From Burkholderiales bacterium (lineage in GTDB: Bacteria > Pseudomonadota > Gammaproteobacteria > Burkholderiales > Nitrosomonadaceae), in the NCBI GenBank assembly GCA_024235755.1, contig JACKLV010000012.1:1-64000 (forward strand): a stretch of DNA of 64,000 nt, read 5' to 3'. The notes under the pieces are model-generated. The model made no database searches, was not told where the DNA came from, and saw only the letters and a program-made list of their open reading frames with translations. Made by a program: the position numbers and the translations under genes. Below are positions 10,072-18,477 of this stretch, in pieces; within the stretch, counting starts at the first letter, position 1, and each line of letters begins with the position of its first letter.

Positions 10072-12216
10072 ATGCAGGATAAAATGAATAAACCATTTCC
10101 GCGCCTCTGGCCCGGTAAACCGTATCCGCTGGGCGCCACGTGGGACGGATCAGGCGTTAATTTCGCGCTGTTTTCGGAGCATGCCGAAAGGGTCGAGTTA
10201 TGTTTGTTCGACGACAAAGGGCAGCGTGAGGAACAACGAGTTGCATTGCCGGAGCAGACCGATCAAGTTTGGCACGGTTATCTTCCCGAAGCACGTCCCG
10301 GTCTGTTGTATGGTTACCGGGTATACGGACCCTACAAGCCTGAAGAAGGGCATCGCTTTAATCCGAACAAACTGCTGCTTGATCCGTATGCCAAGGATAT
10401 TCACGGCATGCTGCGCTGGAGCGATGCACATTTTGGCTATAAAATTCAGAGCAATCGCAAGGATCTTTCGTACAATTGGAGCGATAATGCGCGCAACATG
10501 CTCAAATGCCGCGTTATCGACCCTGCGTTCACCTGGGGAAACGATCGTTCGCCCCAAACACCCTGGCATGAAACCATTATTTATGAGCTGCATGTCAAGG
10601 GTTTTACCCGTTTGCATCCATTGATACCGCCGCGTCTGCGCGGTACCTACGCCGCACTTGCCAGCGAACCTGTAATCGAACATTTCCATCGTTTAGGTGT
10701 CACCGCAATAGAATTGATGCCGATACATACGTTCATCAACGATCACTATCTAGTTGAACACGGATTGAGCAATTACTGGGGTTATAACTCCATTGGTTTT
10801 TTTGCACCGGATAATCGCTACGGCACCAATGGACGCGTCAATGAATTCAAAACGATGATCAAAACTTTGCATGCTGCGGGTATCGAGGTCATTCTGGATG
10901 TGGTTTATAACCATACGGCTGAGGGTAACGAACTAGGGCCGACACTGTCTTTTCGCGGTATCGACAATGCTGTTTATTACCGCTTGATGCCTGATAATCC
11001 CCGTTATTACAAGGATTATACCGGTTGCGGCAATACCATGAATATGATGCACCCGCGTGTGCTCCAGCTAATTATGGACAGCCTGCGTTACTGGGTGCTG
11101 GAGATGCATGTGGACGGCTTTCGCTTCGATTTGGCCGCAGCGTTGGCCCGAGGTCTGCATGAAGTGGATCGTCTTGGCGCGTTTCTCGATACTATTCATC
11201 AGGATCCGGTGTTATCGCAGGTGAAACTTATTGCCGAACCCTGGGATCTTGGCGAAGGCGGTTATCAGGTTGGCAATTTTCCGGTAGGCTGGACTGAGTG
11301 GAACGGCAAATACCGCGATGTCGTGCGTGATTATTGGAAAGGCGAGGGTGGGGTCATTGACGAACTGGGTTATCGACTCACCGGTTCCAGCGATTTGTAC
11401 GAGCATAATGGACGCCGTCCCTATGCAAGTATTAATTTTATCACCGCCCATGACGGATTTACCCTGCATGACTTGGTGAGCTACGATCACAAACATAATG
11501 AAGCCAATGGCGAAAATAACCGCGATGGCGAAAATCATAATCGGAGCTGGAATTGCGGCGTGGAAGGCGAAACGGACGATCCGGCGATTTGTAGTCTTCG
11601 CATGCGCCAGAAACGTAATTTTTTAGCCACACTTTTCCTTTCACAGGGTGTTCCGATGCTGGTGGCCGGCGATGAGATGGGGCGCAGTCAGCAAGGTAAC
11701 AACAATGCCTATTGTCAAGATAACCAAATCAGCTGGCTAAACTGGGAGCTGAGCCGTGAAAACCGGGAATTGCTTCATTTTGCGCAGGCGCTGATCGGTT
11801 TGACAAAAAAACACCCTTGTTTCCGCCGCCGTAATTTTTTTCAAGGGCATAGTATCAAAGGGAAAAAGGATATTGTCTGGCTGAATCCAGATGGCAAAGA
11901 AATGGGTGAGGAGCAATGGAAGCATGATTATGCGCGCTGTCTTGGCGTATTTCTGGCAGGTTCCGGCATTAACGAACGTGATACGCAGGGACACCTGATC
12001 ACCGATGATGATTTCCTCATGTTACTGAATGCCTATCACGAAGAAATACTCTTCAAATTGCCCGATTTTGCTGTTGATCAGGAATGGCGAGTTTTGATCG
12101 ATACCATGAGTTCCGTTATACCGCCCGATGCGCCGCATTATTGCAGCGGTGAGGGGTATTCGCTGCAGGGTCGCTCACTCGCGTTACTGATACACGAACG
12201 CAAGCACACTCAATAA
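10072..12216 (+). CDS. glgX: Glycogen debranching enzyme GlgX
   Basis: GlgX (EC 3.2.1.196) cleaves alpha-1,6 branches of limit dextrin. The 714-residue protein has an N-terminal CBM48-like domain (LGATWDGSGVNFALFSEHAERVEL with flanks), a GH13 barrel and a C-terminal beta domain. Catalytic residues are visible: D353 in DGFRFDLAAALARG, E389 in LIAEPWDLGEGG and D461 in FITAHDGFTLHDLVSYDHKH. It lies 31 bp after the TreS/maltokinase gene and is likely co-transcribed. A second in-frame ATG at 10084 is possible. Its presence next to the synthetic GlgE route means the operon can both build and trim branched glucan. No glgA, glgC or glgP lies in the window. Confidence 0.95.
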   Translation: MQDKMNKPFPRLWPGKPYPLGATWDGSGVNFALFSEHAERVELCLFDDKGQREEQRVALPEQTDQVWHGYLPEARPGLLYGYRVYGPYKPEEGHRFNPNKLLLDPYAKDIHGMLRWSDAHFGYKIQSNRKDLSYNWSDNARNMLKCRVIDPAFTWGNDRSPQTPWHETIIYELHVKGFTRLHPLIPPRLRGTYAALASEPVIEHFHRLGVTAIELMPIHTFINDHYLVEHGLSNYWGYNSIGFFAPDNRYGTNGRVNEFKTMIKTLHAAGIEVILDVVYNHTAEGNELGPTLSFRGIDNAVYYRLMPDNPRYYKDYTGCGNTMNMMHPRVLQLIMDSLRYWVLEMHVDGFRFDLAAALARGLHEVDRLGAFLDTIHQDPVLSQVKLIAEPWDLGEGGYQVGNFPVGWTEWNGKYRDVVRDYWKGEGGVIDELGYRLTGSSDLYEHNGRRPYASINFITAHDGFTLHDLVSYDHKHNEANGENNRDGENHNRSWNCGVEGETDDPAICSLRMRQKRNFLATLFLSQGVPMLVAGDEMGRSQQGNNNAYCQDNQISWLNWELSRENRELLHFAQALIGLTKKHPCFRRRNFFQGHSIKGKKDIVWLNPDGKEMGEEQWKHDYARCLGVFLAGSGINERDTQGHLITDDDFLMLLNAYHEEILFKLPDFAVDQEWRVLIDTMSSVIPPDAPHYCSGEGYSLQGRSLALLIHERKHTQ

Positions 12217-12221
12217 CATGC

Positions 12222-12262
12222 ACACAGAAAAGCAAGAAGCACCCGAATCTGCTTTTCTGCGT
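12222..12262. terminator. Candidate bidirectional terminator hairpin
   Basis: A perfect 10-bp inverted repeat, CAGAAAAGCA (12225-12234) and TGCTTTTCTG (12250-12259), surrounds a 15-base loop and extends past one mismatch on each side. It sits between the convergent glgX and acyltransferase genes, where a shared terminator is expected. There is no long T-run on either strand, so an intrinsic mechanism is not certain. Confidence 0.45.
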
Positions 12263-12296
12263 ATCTTGGAAGGACGATTTTCAATTTGCGGTTTTA

Positions 12297-14054
12297 CTAT
12301 GCAGAATTCAGATTCTCCAGAATCTGACCGTGACTTTCGATGTAACGCTGGAATTTTTTTTCCTTAATGGCGTTAATCTGCACCAGAATCATTGCATCCA
12401 CGCAATTTGAAAATTTCGGGTCGATATTGAATCCCAGAAACCGGCACCCGCCAGGCCGGCATAACTCGACATACTGTTTATACAATACAGGCACTTTTAC
12501 ACCGAACACGTCCATCTTTTTCTTGAGCTCTGCATAGGCCTGCTTGTATTCAGCTTCACTGGTAACGGCGTTCAGCGCAGTGAAATCGTTAACTGGATCG
12601 AAGTGAAACGGAAGCCGGGCTTTTACAAGCGCTTTGTCACTGCTGAAAAGCCTGCTGTAAAATCCCGCAATGATTTGCTGCGCCGCTTCAGGCCATGAAT
12701 TACTCATCGAAACCGGGCCGAAAAGATACTTAATTTCAGGGTGTTGATGCAAATAAGCACCGATGCCGTACCAGAGATAATCAAGACTGCGTTTTCCCTG
12801 GTACCGGGGCTGAATGAAACTGCGCCCCAACTCTATAGCGTGTTCGAGGTAAGGAATGAATGTTTCGTCGAATTCAAACAGGCTGTTGGTATACAGCCCT
12901 TTTTGTCCGTATTCACGCAGGATTTCGCCGGCTTCGCCGATACGGTAGGAACCGATAATTTCCAGCTCGTCCTCGTCCCACAGAATCAGGTGTCGGTAGT
13001 AACGGTCGTAACTGTCGATGTCCAGTGCGTTTCCTGTGCCCTCTTGCACCTGTCGGAAAGACAGTTCACGCAAACGGCCGATTTCACGCATGACACTGGA
13101 ATTCGGCATGTAGTCGAACAGATAAATATGCTTGCCATCCTGTGTCTTGCCAATCAATTGCGAAGACCTGAGTTCTTTTCGGATAAGCTTGGTTTTGGCC
13201 GGATGAACGATATTTTCCACCGGTTTGAACATGTCTTTTTTCTTTTTTTTACCCAACAGATAAACCTGCTTCCGCATTAATTTGGCGAGTGCTTTTTTAG
13301 GCAGATCTAGCGCTGCGATGGATTTCCAGGGTATAGGATTGCCTATCCGGAATGATATTTCATGATCTTTCTGGTTGAACATTTCATTGACCAGCATCAT
13401 AGTTCCAAGCGGTTTATAAATACTCGACAAACCGTAAAACAGCGTTGAATTCCTGCCGCCGATAAAGACCGGCAAGATGGGAGTTTGCGTTTTCTTTGCC
13501 AATGATAGAAAACCGGATTTCCATTTGCCATCGCGGATACCATTTGGACGAATACGGGATACATCTCCGGTCGGAAACATGATCACAGCCTGATCTGAGT
13601 TAAGTGCCTGAATGATCCGATCAAGCTGGTCACGTGCATCGCTATGCTGCGAAAGCCCATCAATAGTCAAAAACAGGCTTTTCAATGGATCAATGCAGTT
13701 GAGCAACGTTGTTGCGACAACCTTGACGTCGGTTCTAATCTCGGACACCAGTTTGAGCAATGCAAGTCCGTCCAGAGACCCCAGAGGATGATTGGCAACG
13801 ATTAATACGCGCCCCTGATCAGGAATGCGTGCGCGGTCTTTGTTGGAAACCTGATACGTAAAATTGAAATATTCGAGAACGGCATCATTGAATTCCAGGC
13901 CTTCCAGATGCAGATGGGTTTCAATAAACTGATTGATCTCATCCTGATGAACCAGTTTTTTCAGAATGAAAGAAGCTTTTTTGATTAATGGCCTGTCATG
14001 CTGATCGTCCGTAGGTTGAATGTAATCATTCAATAAAGCATCGACATCAATCAT
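12297..14054 (-). CDS. OlsF-like bifunctional acyltransferase (PlsC-like plus GNAT-type)
   Basis: The protein joins two acyltransferase domains. Residues about 70-270 are PlsC/lysophospholipid acyltransferase-like, with VLIVANHPLGSLDG (an HxxxxxD form of the catalytic motif) and VIMFPTGDVSR. Residues about 300-560 look like the GNAT-type N-acyltransferase domain of OlsB/hemolysin-like proteins, with RELSFRQVQEGTGNALDIDS, YDRYYRHLILWDEDELEIIG and SLDYLWYGIGAYL. This is the architecture of OlsF, which makes ornithine lipids by N-acylation and then O-acylation. Function here is inferred from architecture. The longest frame starts with a TTG at 14072, but the ATG at 14054 has TGGAGAA upstream and is preferred. 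It stands alone, convergent with the glucan operon. Confidence 0.75.
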   Translation of the reverse strand: MIDVDALLNDYIQPTDDQHDRPLIKKASFILKKLVHQDEINQFIETHLHLEGLEFNDAVLEYFNFTYQVSNKDRARIPDQGRVLIVANHPLGSLDGLALLKLVSEIRTDVKVVATTLLNCIDPLKSLFLTIDGLSQHSDARDQLDRIIQALNSDQAVIMFPTGDVSRIRPNGIRDGKWKSGFLSLAKKTQTPILPVFIGGRNSTLFYGLSSIYKPLGTMMLVNEMFNQKDHEISFRIGNPIPWKSIAALDLPKKALAKLMRKQVYLLGKKKKKDMFKPVENIVHPAKTKLIRKELRSSQLIGKTQDGKHIYLFDYMPNSSVMREIGRLRELSFRQVQEGTGNALDIDSYDRYYRHLILWDEDELEIIGSYRIGEAGEILREYGQKGLYTNSLFEFDETFIPYLEHAIELGRSFIQPRYQGKRSLDYLWYGIGAYLHQHPEIKYLFGPVSMSNSWPEAAQQIIAGFYSRLFSSDKALVKARLPFHFDPVNDFTALNAVTSEAEYKQAYAELKKKMDVFGVKVPVLYKQYVELCRPGGCRFLGFNIDPKFSNCVDAMILVQINAIKEKKFQRYIESHGQILENLNSA

Positions 14055-14264
14055 AAATCGGTTCTCCAGCAAAATGATGAATGTCCGGTACGATATAGCA
14101 GCAATATGACAAAAGAATGACGCTTAACATTCTCTCAGTCTGTTTTTGCAGTGAACTGTGTCGGCAATCAGACTGACTATAGTCTGCTGTAAATTAATCA
14201 CTAATTCAGAATATTAACTATTTCAACAGAGCGTGGCGTTTGGTTTGAATTTGTTCTTGAGCTT

Positions 14265-15746
14265 TTATTTCTTTTTCACTTCAGGATAAGGATACAACAT
14301 ATTCATAGCAATACTTTTACCGGCTGTTTCCACAATGCGCACATGTTCTCGTTTAAATTCGCGCGCGTGGCGCAGACCGCACGAGTGGGCTATCATGGCG
14401 ACTTCTTTATTAAAATTTCTGGCGTAATTGGCTACACGGATGCATTTTTCTTCAACGACCAAACCGCTTTGCAGACGCGGATTGTGCGTTGTGACACCGG
14501 TGGGGCAGGTATTCTTATGGCAACGCATTGCCTGTATGCAACCGAGCGAAAACATGAATCCGCGTGCGGTATTTACAAAATCAGCGCCCGCGCACAGCGC
14601 CCAGGCGCCATGGGTTGCGGTAATGAGTTTTCCGGCAGCAACAATGCGGATGCGGTCTTTCAGATTGGATTCAATTAATGAATCGACGACGCGCGGCAGT
14701 GCTTCCATAATCGGAAGGCTGACGCTGTCCATTAATGTCTGCGGTGCCGCGCCGCTACCGCCTTCGCCGCCATCGATGGTAATAAAGTCAGGTGCATAAT
14801 GCAGACCTTTTTGAACAATACGGTCGCACAGTTCATTAATGAAATGCCATCCGCCGATAGCGGTTTTAATGCCTACGGGACGTCCGGTGATTTCACGCAA
14901 TTGATTGATCTTGTCCAGCAGTTCATCGATATTGTCAATATCCTTGTGGCGGTTTGGGCTGACCGAATCCCTGAATGCGGGAATACCGCGAATCATCGCG
15001 ATTTCTTCGGTAATTTTACTACCGGGTAATAAACCGCCTTTGCCGGGTTTCGCGCCCTGTGAAAGCTTGATTTCGAATGCTTTGACGAGTTCACCCAATT
15101 CTGTAGCACGCTGCGTGGAGAAGTCGCCATGTTCATCACGGATACCGTACTTGGCTGTGCCGATTTGCATAATTACATCGCATTTGCCTTCCAGGTGATA
15201 GGGCGCCAGACCGCCTTCACCGGTATTCAACCAGCAACCCGCCTTGACGGCACCCAGTGACAGTGAGCGTACGGCAGGCTTGGAAATTGCGCCGTAGCTC
15301 ATACCGCTGATATTGATAATGGATTTGGCAACAAACGGGTGTTTTGCATAACCCTCACCGATCATCAAAGGTGGTGTAGGCAGTTGATTTTCTTCCAGAA
15401 TTGGAAAAGCCGCATTGACAAAAATAATCGCACCCGGCTCACGCAAGTCATTCGTCGAACCAAAACCGACCACCCCTCCTTTGTCTTTAGAGTGTCGGTA
15501 TACCCAGTTGCGGGTGGCCCGGTTAAAGGGCATTTCTTCTCTGTCGTTCGAGAAAAAATATTGACGGAAATATTTTCCCTGCTCTTCAAAAAAAAAGCGC
15601 AACCGCCCGATGATCGGATAGTTACGCAATATAGAATGTTTTTTCTGGGTAATGTCCTGGATAAACCAGAATACGATCAAACCGATCACAACGAGACCCA
15701 GCATTGTGGAAAAGATATTAGTGAGCAGATCGATCGCGTTTGACAT
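14265..15746 (-). CDS. Membrane-anchored FMN-binding glutamate synthase-like protein
   Basis: The 493-residue protein has one N-terminal membrane helix (about 10-30) followed by a domain matching the FMN/glutamate-synthase central region of GltB. Visible elements are MSYGAISKPAVRSLSLGA, GEGGLAPYHLEGKCDVIMQIG, the substrate/FMN segment FITIDGGEGGSGAAP and a 3Fe-4S signature C403-x5-C409-x4-C414 (CIQAMRCHKNTCPTGV). It lacks the amidotransferase and gltX-like C-terminal domains of full GltB, so glutamate synthesis from glutamine is not implied. Proteins of this type are common, and their physiological reaction is largely untested. The start has a strong AGGAGA site. It is divergent from nadC with a 178-bp shared upstream region. 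Confidence 0.85.
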   Translation of the reverse strand: MSNAIDLLTNIFSTMLGLVVIGLIVFWFIQDITQKKHSILRNYPIIGRLRFFFEEQGKYFRQYFFSNDREEMPFNRATRNWVYRHSKDKGGVVGFGSTNDLREPGAIIFVNAAFPILEENQLPTPPLMIGEGYAKHPFVAKSIINISGMSYGAISKPAVRSLSLGAVKAGCWLNTGEGGLAPYHLEGKCDVIMQIGTAKYGIRDEHGDFSTQRATELGELVKAFEIKLSQGAKPGKGGLLPGSKITEEIAMIRGIPAFRDSVSPNRHKDIDNIDELLDKINQLREITGRPVGIKTAIGGWHFINELCDRIVQKGLHYAPDFITIDGGEGGSGAAPQTLMDSVSLPIMEALPRVVDSLIESNLKDRIRIVAAGKLITATHGAWALCAGADFVNTARGFMFSLGCIQAMRCHKNTCPTGVTTHNPRLQSGLVVEEKCIRVANYARNFNKEVAMIAHSCGLRHAREFKREHVRIVETAGKSIAMNMLYPYPEVKKK

Positions 15747-15924
15747 ACATTCTCCTGTTACTGATGATGCGTATATCTTATCCGTTTAGTCAGGATTTTT
15801 CATGTGTTAAGCCCATATTTGCATAACTAGGTAAATGTTCAGCAAACAGCTTGCAGTCATAGAAGCTGATGAAAAATCGGTATACTACGGTATTTAACCG
15901 CTAGAAAAAGTAAAAAACGCTGGT

Positions 15925-16782
15925 ATGTCATACAACCTGATCGAGAGAATCAATGACGATGTAAGCAGGGCGCTGACCGAAGATATCGGGACAGGTGATT
16001 TAACCGCGCTGCTGGTTTCAGCGCAACAGCAATCCGCCGCGCAGGTTGTGAGCAAAGAGTCTGCAGTGTTGTGCGGCACAGCATGGTTTGATTGTTGTTT
16101 TAAAGCGGTGTCTCCCGAGTCTGAAATACGCTGGCTTGTTAAGGATGGTGATGCCGTTACCGCTCAGCAGAAGCTGTGTGAAGTTAGCGGTAACGCGCGT
16201 GCGTTATTGACGGCTGAGCGTGCAGCATTGAATTTTTTGCAAATGTTGTCCGCCGTGGCGACACAAACCCGCACGTATGTTGACGCCATTGCAGGTACAA
16301 GCGCAAAGATTGTCGATACCCGCAAGACACTGCCGGGTCTGCGGCTTGCGCAGAAATATGCTGTCAAATGCGGCGGCGGTTTTAATCACCGTATCGGTCT
16401 GTATGATGGTATTCTAATTAAGGAAAACCATATCGCAGCTGCTGGCGGCATCGCTGAAGTACTGAAACAGGCCCGATCGATAGCGCCTAAAGATGTCTTT
16501 ATTCAGATTGAAGTCGAATCTATATCGCAATTACGCACAGCACTGGATGCCGGCGCGGTCATGATCTTATTGGATAATTTTACCGTGAATCAACTGGAAG
16601 AAGCCGTCGCCGTCAGCCGCGATTACCGCCATAAATCCGATCAACGCATTTTGCTGGAAGCCTCAGGCAATATCGATCTGGACAATGTACGGCGTATCGC
16701 CGAGACAGGTGTCGACAGGATATCCATCGGCGGTTTGACAAAAAATATTCAAGCCATTGATTTATCGATGCGGTTTGTATGA
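15925..16782 (+). CDS. nadC: Nicotinate-nucleotide pyrophosphorylase (carboxylating) NadC
   Basis: NadC (EC 2.4.2.19) converts quinolinate and PRPP to nicotinate mononucleotide in de novo NAD synthesis. The 285-residue length is typical. Conserved segments are EDIGTGDLTALL near the N-terminus, ERAALNFLQMLSAVAT, the substrate-binding run DTRKTLPGLRLAQKYAVKCG, the HRIGLYDGILIKENHI segment with its catalytic Lys, VEVES-type IEVESISQL, and the C-terminal EASGNIDLDNVRRIAETGVD with ISIGGLT. It is monocistronic as far as can be seen. The TIGR03790 gene converges on it 35 bp downstream. Confidence 0.96.
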   Translation: MSYNLIERINDDVSRALTEDIGTGDLTALLVSAQQQSAAQVVSKESAVLCGTAWFDCCFKAVSPESEIRWLVKDGDAVTAQQKLCEVSGNARALLTAERAALNFLQMLSAVATQTRTYVDAIAGTSAKIVDTRKTLPGLRLAQKYAVKCGGGFNHRIGLYDGILIKENHIAAAGGIAEVLKQARSIAPKDVFIQIEVESISQLRTALDAGAVMILLDNFTVNQLEEAVAVSRDYRHKSDQRILLEASGNIDLDNVRRIAETGVDRISIGGLTKNIQAIDLSMRFV

Positions 16783-16817
16783 TAACGATTTGACTAACCG
16801 AAACCGATACAATTTTG

Positions 16818-17858
16818 TCAATTGCGTTTGTCGTAAAAGGGTGCGGCCATCGGTTCGCCCACGAACAGGCCTTGTCCGGGCCAGGCCACACTTTTCCAGT
16901 ATGCTTCTATTAACGATTCGCCGCGAGTATAGCGATCGATCACAATACCCGGGTGAGGAAATTTCTGAGGAAATGCACAGGGCTCTGTCACGGTGCCATA
17001 GCTCGCCGTGGCGCCGGCATCGAGCCAATGCAGTATGCTCATCTGGTGTTCGCCAAATAACACGCCACCGGAGGACGTCAGATGATCGGCTATGGCTCCG
17101 GGCAAAAAGCGGTTGGTTTTCAGTTCATCCACCTCAGCCTTGCCGGTAAAATAAAAAAGCACGTCCTGTTTTTCGCTGAGCGCATCAGATTCAACAATTT
17201 CTATGGCAATACGCTTGGAAAACGCCGCTTTGACGTTTTCATACACATAGGATCGTACATTCCGCGCGGTGTCTGTGGTGCTCACCAGATAAGCAGTGCC
17301 CTCTGGAAAGGTGCCATCGGATTGTACGCCGTTATCAATCATTGCTTTTATATTCTGCACGTTGTAGCCCGCCAGCATCATGGTCGGCCGTATCTGAAAA
17401 TCATCATAGGGTGAAGAAGAGTTAGAGTTGAAATATATATTGGGCGCAGTCGGTGTACAGTCATGCGCGCAGTACTTCCTGTCGAACCCGAGCGTCATGG
17501 CGCTGGTGATCGACATACAGGCAACCTTGTATGGCTTCGACCAGGCGAGCACATAAAACTGGATGTGATCGGGTGTTTGCGCATAAATCTGTTGTCTTAA
17601 CAAGCTGAATAAATGACTGCCCATCGAACCGGTAACCGGGAACGCAACCCGAATAATATTTTCGTCAGGTATCTTGCGTTTTTGTTGATAGTAACTGGCA
17701 ATCTCCAGACTTTTAGCATCGTTTTTATTGACAATTACTGCAATTCGTTCAGGCGTGACAGCGCCATAAAGGCTGGATACAGAAAAAATCCATAAAATAG
17801 CGCAGTGCAGGAAAGTACGCATGGCAAGCTTTATGACTGTTGCGATTATTGCATGCAT
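16818..17858 (-). CDS. TIGR03790 family exported protein (exosortase-associated family)
   Basis: The 346-residue protein has a signal peptide ending near SSLYGA, followed by TPERIAVIVNKNDAKSLEIA and YYQQKRKIPDENIIRVAFP, which are hallmarks of the TIGR03790 family. Other typical parts are the VLAWSKPYKVACMSITSAM region and FGEHQMSILHWLDAGATASYG near the C-terminus. The family is uncharacterised but is reported essentially only in species that carry exosortase, so it supports a PEP-CTERM/exosortase system in this genome. A shorter start (ATG at 17822) would give a more compact signal peptide. Neither start has a good ribosome site. The nearest downstream neighbour on the other strand is the PEP-CTERM gene. 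Confidence 0.85.
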   Translation of the reverse strand: MHAIIATVIKLAMRTFLHCAILWIFSVSSLYGAVTPERIAVIVNKNDAKSLEIASYYQQKRKIPDENIIRVAFPVTGSMGSHLFSLLRQQIYAQTPDHIQFYVLAWSKPYKVACMSITSAMTLGFDRKYCAHDCTPTAPNIYFNSNSSSPYDDFQIRPTMMLAGYNVQNIKAMIDNGVQSDGTFPEGTAYLVSTTDTARNVRSYVYENVKAAFSKRIAIEIVESDALSEKQDVLFYFTGKAEVDELKTNRFLPGAIADHLTSSGGVLFGEHQMSILHWLDAGATASYGTVTEPCAFPQKFPHPGIVIDRYTRGESLIEAYWKSVAWPGQGLFVGEPMAAPFYDKRN

Positions 17859-18184
17859 TATTGCATATTCATCTTAACAAACCGAATTCCGGCTAGCACT
17901 TGTTACCTGCTTCAATCACCTTCTTTAAGGGCCGGCCAAACAAACGACGTACAAAACTACGACAACACTACAGTTTTGATCCATTGTATGTGCTGACGGG
18001 GCTCGGATTACCAGAAAATAGTTGTCCCTAATATTTTTCGCTTCGTTAGTCTCAAAAAACATGGGGACTATTCTCAAATAGTGAACTATATCTGCTAGCA
18101 CTGTTTCAGGAACAACAAAAATAATTCACTAATTGAGAACAACCCCTCAACACAAAAATCTTCTATGGCGCATAAACTAAGGCG
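17859..18184. other. Intergenic stretch without recognised gene
   Basis: This 326-bp stretch separates the TIGR03790 gene from the regulatory elements of the PEP-CTERM gene. Several stop-rich frames, no tRNA-like cloverleaf and no strong hairpin were seen. It presumably holds the TIGR03790 promoter. Confidence 0.4.
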
Positions 18185-18203
18185 GTGCGGCAATTTGTCA
18201 CAT
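18185..18203. promoter_or_regulatory. Candidate operator dyad, TGYGRCAAWTTGTCACA type, site 1
   Basis: The 19 bases GTGCGGCAATTTGTCACAT form an imperfect dyad of TGYGR and TCACA half-sites separated by seven bases. An almost identical dyad occurs at 28564-28582. It abuts the -35 of the predicted PEP-CTERM promoter, roughly 44 bases upstream of the inferred transcription start, a usual spot for an activator. The seven-base spacer differs from the six bases of CRP/FNR sites. The binding factor is unknown. Confidence 0.4.
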
Positions 18204-18231
18204 TGTTTTTATTGCCGTCTTTTTTAATAAT
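18203..18231 (+). promoter_or_regulatory. Predicted sigma-70-type promoter for the PEP-CTERM transcript
   Basis: TTGTTT (18203-18208) and AATAAT (18226-18231) are separated by 17 bases, giving an expected transcription start near 18238. That start falls at the 5' edge of the candidate riboswitch, which makes the assignment coherent. Each hexamer is imperfect, so the call is moderate. Confidence 0.45.
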
Positions 18232-18322
18232 TAGCACAGTCATGAAAAAACCACCCTCGTTGTGAAACGAGTCCGGAAAACCGACGGGTCTCTATTCTAT
18301 TGAGATGGCCGGGTTGCCTCCC
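18232..18322 (+). ncRNA. Candidate cyclic di-GMP-I (GEMM) riboswitch leader
   Basis: The leader of the PEP-CTERM gene resembles the GEMM/c-di-GMP-I aptamer. In order it has a CACAG...AAACC 5' strand, a perfect hairpin CTCGTT-GTGA-AACGAG (18256-18271) closed by a GNRA tetraloop, then GGAAAACCGACGGGTCTC, a TCTC/GAGA stem (18289-18292 with 18302-18305), and ATGGCCGGGTTGCC at the 3' side. The last two parts track the GEMM pattern GCAAAGCCACGGG and TAGCCGGGTTGCC. The 5' strand and the core GCAAAGCC deviate, so this may be a variant or degenerate copy. GEMM aptamers bind c-di-GMP and often control surface or EPS genes, which suits a PEP-CTERM gene. Confidence 0.6.
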
Positions 18323-18324
18323 AG

Positions 18325-18390
18325 GAATGATGGGGAGTAACTGAAATATTTGTATGACTCATTGTTTTATAGATGTTTCTACCATCATTC
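18325..18390 (+). promoter_or_regulatory. Long-range inverted repeat after the riboswitch, possible expression platform
   Basis: GAATGATGG (18325-18333) and CCATCATTC (18382-18390) are perfect complements separated by 48 bases, placed between the aptamer and the ribosome site. Such an element could be the switching hairpin of the riboswitch. No T-run follows, so control of translation or processing is as likely as termination. The role is inferred only from position and pairing. Confidence 0.35.
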
Positions 18391-18477
18391 GCACATAAAG
18401 TGCCTCTCTGATTCAACACTTTGATTCGGCTATTGGCACTGATTTTTAGTAATCATTTATCCAAAAAGGAGAGAAAA

